64,000 nt of DNA from Lewinellaceae bacterium (GTDB taxonomy: Bacteria; Bacteroidota; Bacteroidia; Chitinophagales; Saprospiraceae): the NCBI GenBank assembly GCA_016712415.1, contig JADJRC010000018.1, forward strand, positions 1-64,000, given 5' to 3'. Both the position numbers and the translations under genes were made by a program. A model generated the notes under the pieces. That model worked only from the letters and a program-made list of their open reading frames with translations. It was not told the origin of the DNA and searched no databases. This document shows positions 61,461-64,000 of the stretch, piece after piece. The number at the start of each line of letters is the position of its first letter. The first letter of the stretch is position 1.

Positions 61461-62816
61461 TTATTTTTTGCTGTTGTCCGGTGTTTCTTTTCCCTCCTCC
61501 TTATACAAATCGGGTGGAAAACCGTTAAAAATACGCCATAATTCGTATCCAAGCGGCACATCGTTGAGCAGCGCGATACCTTTTGCGCCGCCCCCCATCT
61601 GGAGGGCATCGGGCCAGGGAGCATCCGTTTTGTCGGGCGCCACCAGCACGCGAAACTTGCCGTTGGCGCTGATGTTCCGGTCTATGGCGACCACCGAGCC
61701 GCCGAAGGTGCCCAGCGAAACGCCCGGCCAGCCGCTGAAGAAAAAGGCCGGCCAGCCGTCGAACATAAACCGCACATGTCTGCCCGGGCTGATCAGTGGA
61801 AGGTCGAGCGGTTTTACGTACATCTCCACGGCCAGTTGATAATCAGCGGGTTGTATGCTCACCACGGGGGCGCCTTCTTTTACAATTTCGCCGATGCCGG
61901 GGGTAATGGCCTTTACGATATAACCGTCCTGCGGCGCCACGATGTAGTAAAAAGTGCTGCGGCGGGCGTAGTTGTCGCGTTCAATCCGCAATTTGTTGAC
62001 CGAGGCCTGGGCGTCGAACTTTTCAGACAGCGTGCTGAACCGGTCGCTTTGCGTCTTGGCAATTTTGTTGGCGTATTCGTTTTGGGTAAGCCGGAGTTCG
62101 GTTCGGTAAATGTCCAGTTCCTGCCGGCTGGTTTCGTAGTTATTCCTTGCGGCGACGATTTTGGTTTCCGCTTCCTGCAGTTTGAGGCGTTTTTCCTCGA
62201 ATTCCGTGAGCGATTTTATTCCCTTGTCGTACAGGTTTTTGGCGCCGGAATACTGCCGTTGCGCCACTTGCAGGTCGATTCCCGCCTGTAATACCTTGAT
62301 GCTGTCGCTTTCCACCTTGAGTTTGCCCTGTGCGATCTTGTTGTATATCTGGCTGATTTTACTCTCCAGTTCCCGGCGCATGGCGTCCATCTGGGTTTCG
62401 AGGGCTCCGACTTTTCCCGAATAGGATTCAATGGCCCCTTGTTTGGCGTTTACCTGGTTGCCGACGCGGTCGACGAGTTGGGGATCGAAGTAGTCGGATT
62501 TCACCTCTGAAAGAAACACAATGGTATCGCCCTTTTGTACGGACTGGCCCTCGGTTACGTACCAGTGTTCGATCCGCCCGGAAATGGTGGCGTGTATGGT
62601 CTGCGGGCGCTGTTCGGGCCGCAGGGTGGTCACTTTACCGTCGGCGTGTATATTTTGCGTCCAGGGCAGGAACATGAAAATGACAAAAAGGCCAAGCAGT
62701 ACCAGGAGCAGTTTTCTGAAGGAAAAGTGCCATTTGGCCAGCTCGGTTTTTGCCGGCGACTGCAATCCGACGAGATCTTTTTCGCAGTGAACGATGTTTT
62801 CAGATATGTTCAGCAT
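61461..62816 (-). CDS. HlyD-family membrane fusion protein (451 aa)
   Basis: One N-terminal membrane helix (LLLVLLGLFVIFMFLPWTQ) leads to a biotinyl-lipoyl-like part (GRIEHWYVTEGQSVQKGDTI), a long coiled-coil hairpin (about residues 120-290) and the second half VAPQDGYIVKAITPGIGEIV with a beta barrel. It links the ABC part in the inner membrane to TolC. The gene starts 44 bases behind the ABC gene. Confidence 0.9.
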   Translation of the reverse strand: MLNISENIVHCEKDLVGLQSPAKTELAKWHFSFRKLLLVLLGLFVIFMFLPWTQNIHADGKVTTLRPEQRPQTIHATISGRIEHWYVTEGQSVQKGDTIVFLSEVKSDYFDPQLVDRVGNQVNAKQGAIESYSGKVGALETQMDAMRRELESKISQIYNKIAQGKLKVESDSIKVLQAGIDLQVAQRQYSGAKNLYDKGIKSLTEFEEKRLKLQEAETKIVAARNNYETSRQELDIYRTELRLTQNEYANKIAKTQSDRFSTLSEKFDAQASVNKLRIERDNYARRSTFYYIVAPQDGYIVKAITPGIGEIVKEGAPVVSIQPADYQLAVEMYVKPLDLPLISPGRHVRFMFDGWPAFFFSGWPGVSLGTFGGSVVAIDRNISANGKFRVLVAPDKTDAPWPDALQMGGGAKGIALLNDVPLGYELWRIFNGFPPDLYKEEGKETPDNSKK

Positions 62817-62860
62817 GTTGCGGTGTACAGGATAAGGGCATCTGCCCGGGATACCGTAAA

Positions 62861-64000
62861 TCAGTTGTTGTCTGGTGCGGTTGGAGTGCCGTTTTCACCG
62901 ATTGTTCTGAATATCCGTTTATAGTGATCCGTTTTTTGCACGTCGAGGAAACTGCCGTCGAAGACGATCTGCCCCTCTTTCAGCACCACGATGCGGTCGC
63001 ACATAGAAGCCATGAGCGGGTCGGTCGTCACGCAGACCATCGTCCAGGGGTTGCCGCGTTCGGTGAGCAGTTTGGCGATGCGCAGGCGGTCGTTGAAGTT
63101 GAGGTTGCCGTGGGGTTCTTCCAGGGCAAGTAACTTGGGGTCCGGGGCGATCGCACGGGCGACCAGCAACTTGGTGATCACACTGCGCGGGATGTTTTTG
63201 CCTCCCGGCAGCAACTCCGTTTCGAGTCCCTGCGGCGACTGGCGGATAAATTCGCCCAGCCCGACCTCCTCGGTAACCTGCAACAGACGCTGGAGGGTAA
63301 TGTGTTCGTTGCCCAGGGTGATATTTTCCCGGATACTGCCCTTGAATACGTCTTCCTGGGAGGTAAGGTCGCCGATATGCTCCCGCAGGCTGCGCAGGTT
63401 GATGTTTTGCTTGGGCAGTCCGTTAAAATACAATGAACCCGTGAAATCGCGCTTGACGACCGATATGATCTGAAGCAGGGTACTCTTGCCCGAGCCGTCG
63501 TATCCGGCAACCGCCAGTTTCTCTCCGTGGGCGATGCGGAGATTGATGCCTTTTAATACCGGCGTGGTTCCGTCGTCGTACTGATATGAAAGGTCGCGGA
63601 ACTCCACTTCAAGCGGACCTTCCGTACAAAACTCCTCCACCCGGATACCGTCTTCACGTTCGAGGGGGAGGTCGCCAACCTGACCGAGTTTTTCGATGGC
63701 AGTCAGCACGTCGTATCCCGTTTCGTGGAGCAGAATAAGTTTTTCGACCGATTCGATGACGAATAATACGAGAATCTCGGAAGCGACAAACTGCCCGATA
63801 TTCATCTGGTTGTCCATGACCAGCAGGCTGCCGACCACCAGGAAACCGCACAATACCAATACCCGGAAGGCGACACTGCCGGCAAACTGGGTGACGAGGA
63901 TACGCCAGTGTTTGGCCCGGGCATCGAGGTAATCAACGGTCATGTCGTCGGCGCGGAGCAGGGGCAACCTGTTTTCTCCGGCCAGTTTGAAAGTGGTGGC
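62861..64000 (-). CDS. ABC exporter with degenerate ATPase motifs, partial at the right edge
   Basis: The frame is open to the end of the window. The visible part has the end of a transmembrane domain (VLVLCGFLVVGSLLVMDNQM) and a complete nucleotide-binding domain. Walker A is GYDGSGKSTLL. The signature motif reads LPGGKNIPRSV instead of LSGGQ, Walker B reads LALEEPHGNLN with Glu in place of Asp, and the H-loop reads VCVTTDPLMAS with Thr in place of His. It is organised as a type I exporter with HlyD and TolC downstream. The changes suggest a weak or non-hydrolysing ATPase, or a heterodimer half. Confidence 0.85.
   Translation of the reverse strand, partial: ATTFKLAGENRLPLLRADDMTVDYLDARAKHWRILVTQFAGSVAFRVLVLCGFLVVGSLLVMDNQMNIGQFVASEILVLFVIESVEKLILLHETGYDVLTAIEKLGQVGDLPLEREDGIRVEEFCTEGPLEVEFRDLSYQYDDGTTPVLKGINLRIAHGEKLAVAGYDGSGKSTLLQIISVVKRDFTGSLYFNGLPKQNINLRSLREHIGDLTSQEDVFKGSIRENITLGNEHITLQRLLQVTEEVGLGEFIRQSPQGLETELLPGGKNIPRSVITKLLVARAIAPDPKLLALEEPHGNLNFNDRLRIAKLLTERGNPWTMVCVTTDPLMASMCDRIVVLKEGQIVFDGSFLDVQKTDHYKRIFRTIGENGTPTAPDNN

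Overview
This window looks like a chromosomal segment of a Bacteroidota bacterium, probably of the Saprospiria type (lineage is inference). The support is: two PorP/SprF-type outer-membrane proteins, an OmpA/TPR/PD40 protein of the type IX secretion kind, secreted proteins with T9SS-like C-termini, DUF4252 pairs behind an ECF sigma factor, a cysteine-less TraR/DksA protein, alpha-beta-fused 2-oxoacid dehydrogenase E1 proteins, and several TAnnTTTG -7 boxes. Many genes, including the housekeeping gene ppc, are split by single-base changes, mostly in homopolymer runs. The sequence therefore probably carries uncorrected indel errors, and I treat most of the splits as doubtful.

Region 1 (1-2000) is accessory. 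The left edge lies in an integrated element: a tyrosine recombinase reads leftwards off the window, and a 3' tRNA-end fragment at 811-833 marks the element's right end. Then come a 70-bp double-hairpin repeat, whose second copy is at 54716, and an orphan CRISPR array of seven exact repeats plus a degenerate last one.

Region 2 (2247-7748) is the most interesting part. A Roco protein (LRR, Roc GTPase, COR) ends in a formylglycine-generating-enzyme-like (FGE/C-type-lectin fold) domain. Three more copies of that domain follow in tandem, about 827 bp apart. The four C-terminal segments differ almost only at first and second codon positions, in codons of the form NNC, NNT, NCG or NGT. Codons without adenine, and the 3' flank, are constant. 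That is the signature of adenine-directed mutagenesis by a diversity-generating retroelement (DGR). No reverse transcriptase or template repeat is visible in the window, so they would have to act from elsewhere.

Region 3 (8137-29752) is mostly core genes: an E1 oxidoreductase, a possible sulfur-handling cluster (rhodanese, di-haem cytochrome, sterol-desaturase-like membrane protein, DsrE), an arginyltransferase-like protein, PEP carboxylase, a STAS protein, ClpC, an ECF sigma/anti-sigma/DUF4252 operon, TraR/DksA, a second E1 and an OPT transporter.

Region 4 (30032-52764) holds envelope and catabolic genes: PorP/SprF, MurI, two Skp/OmpH chaperones, HutH, a pentapeptide-repeat membrane protein, a beta-phosphoglucomutase-like protein lacking its nucleophile, a GH13 amylase lipoprotein, Kup, a GT9 glycosyltransferase, a second PorP/SprF with its OmpA partner, an MBOAT/SGNH pair, UspA and three secreted propeller or sorting-domain proteins.

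Region 5 (52889-56300) is again accessory: umuDC behind an inverted-repeat operator, the second double-hairpin repeat, and a three-gene operon of toxin-antitoxin type. Region 6 (56470-64000) has tmRNA, a saccharopine/alanine-dehydrogenase-like oxidoreductase, an OmpA/HHH pair and a TolC-HlyD-ABC export operon that runs off the right edge.
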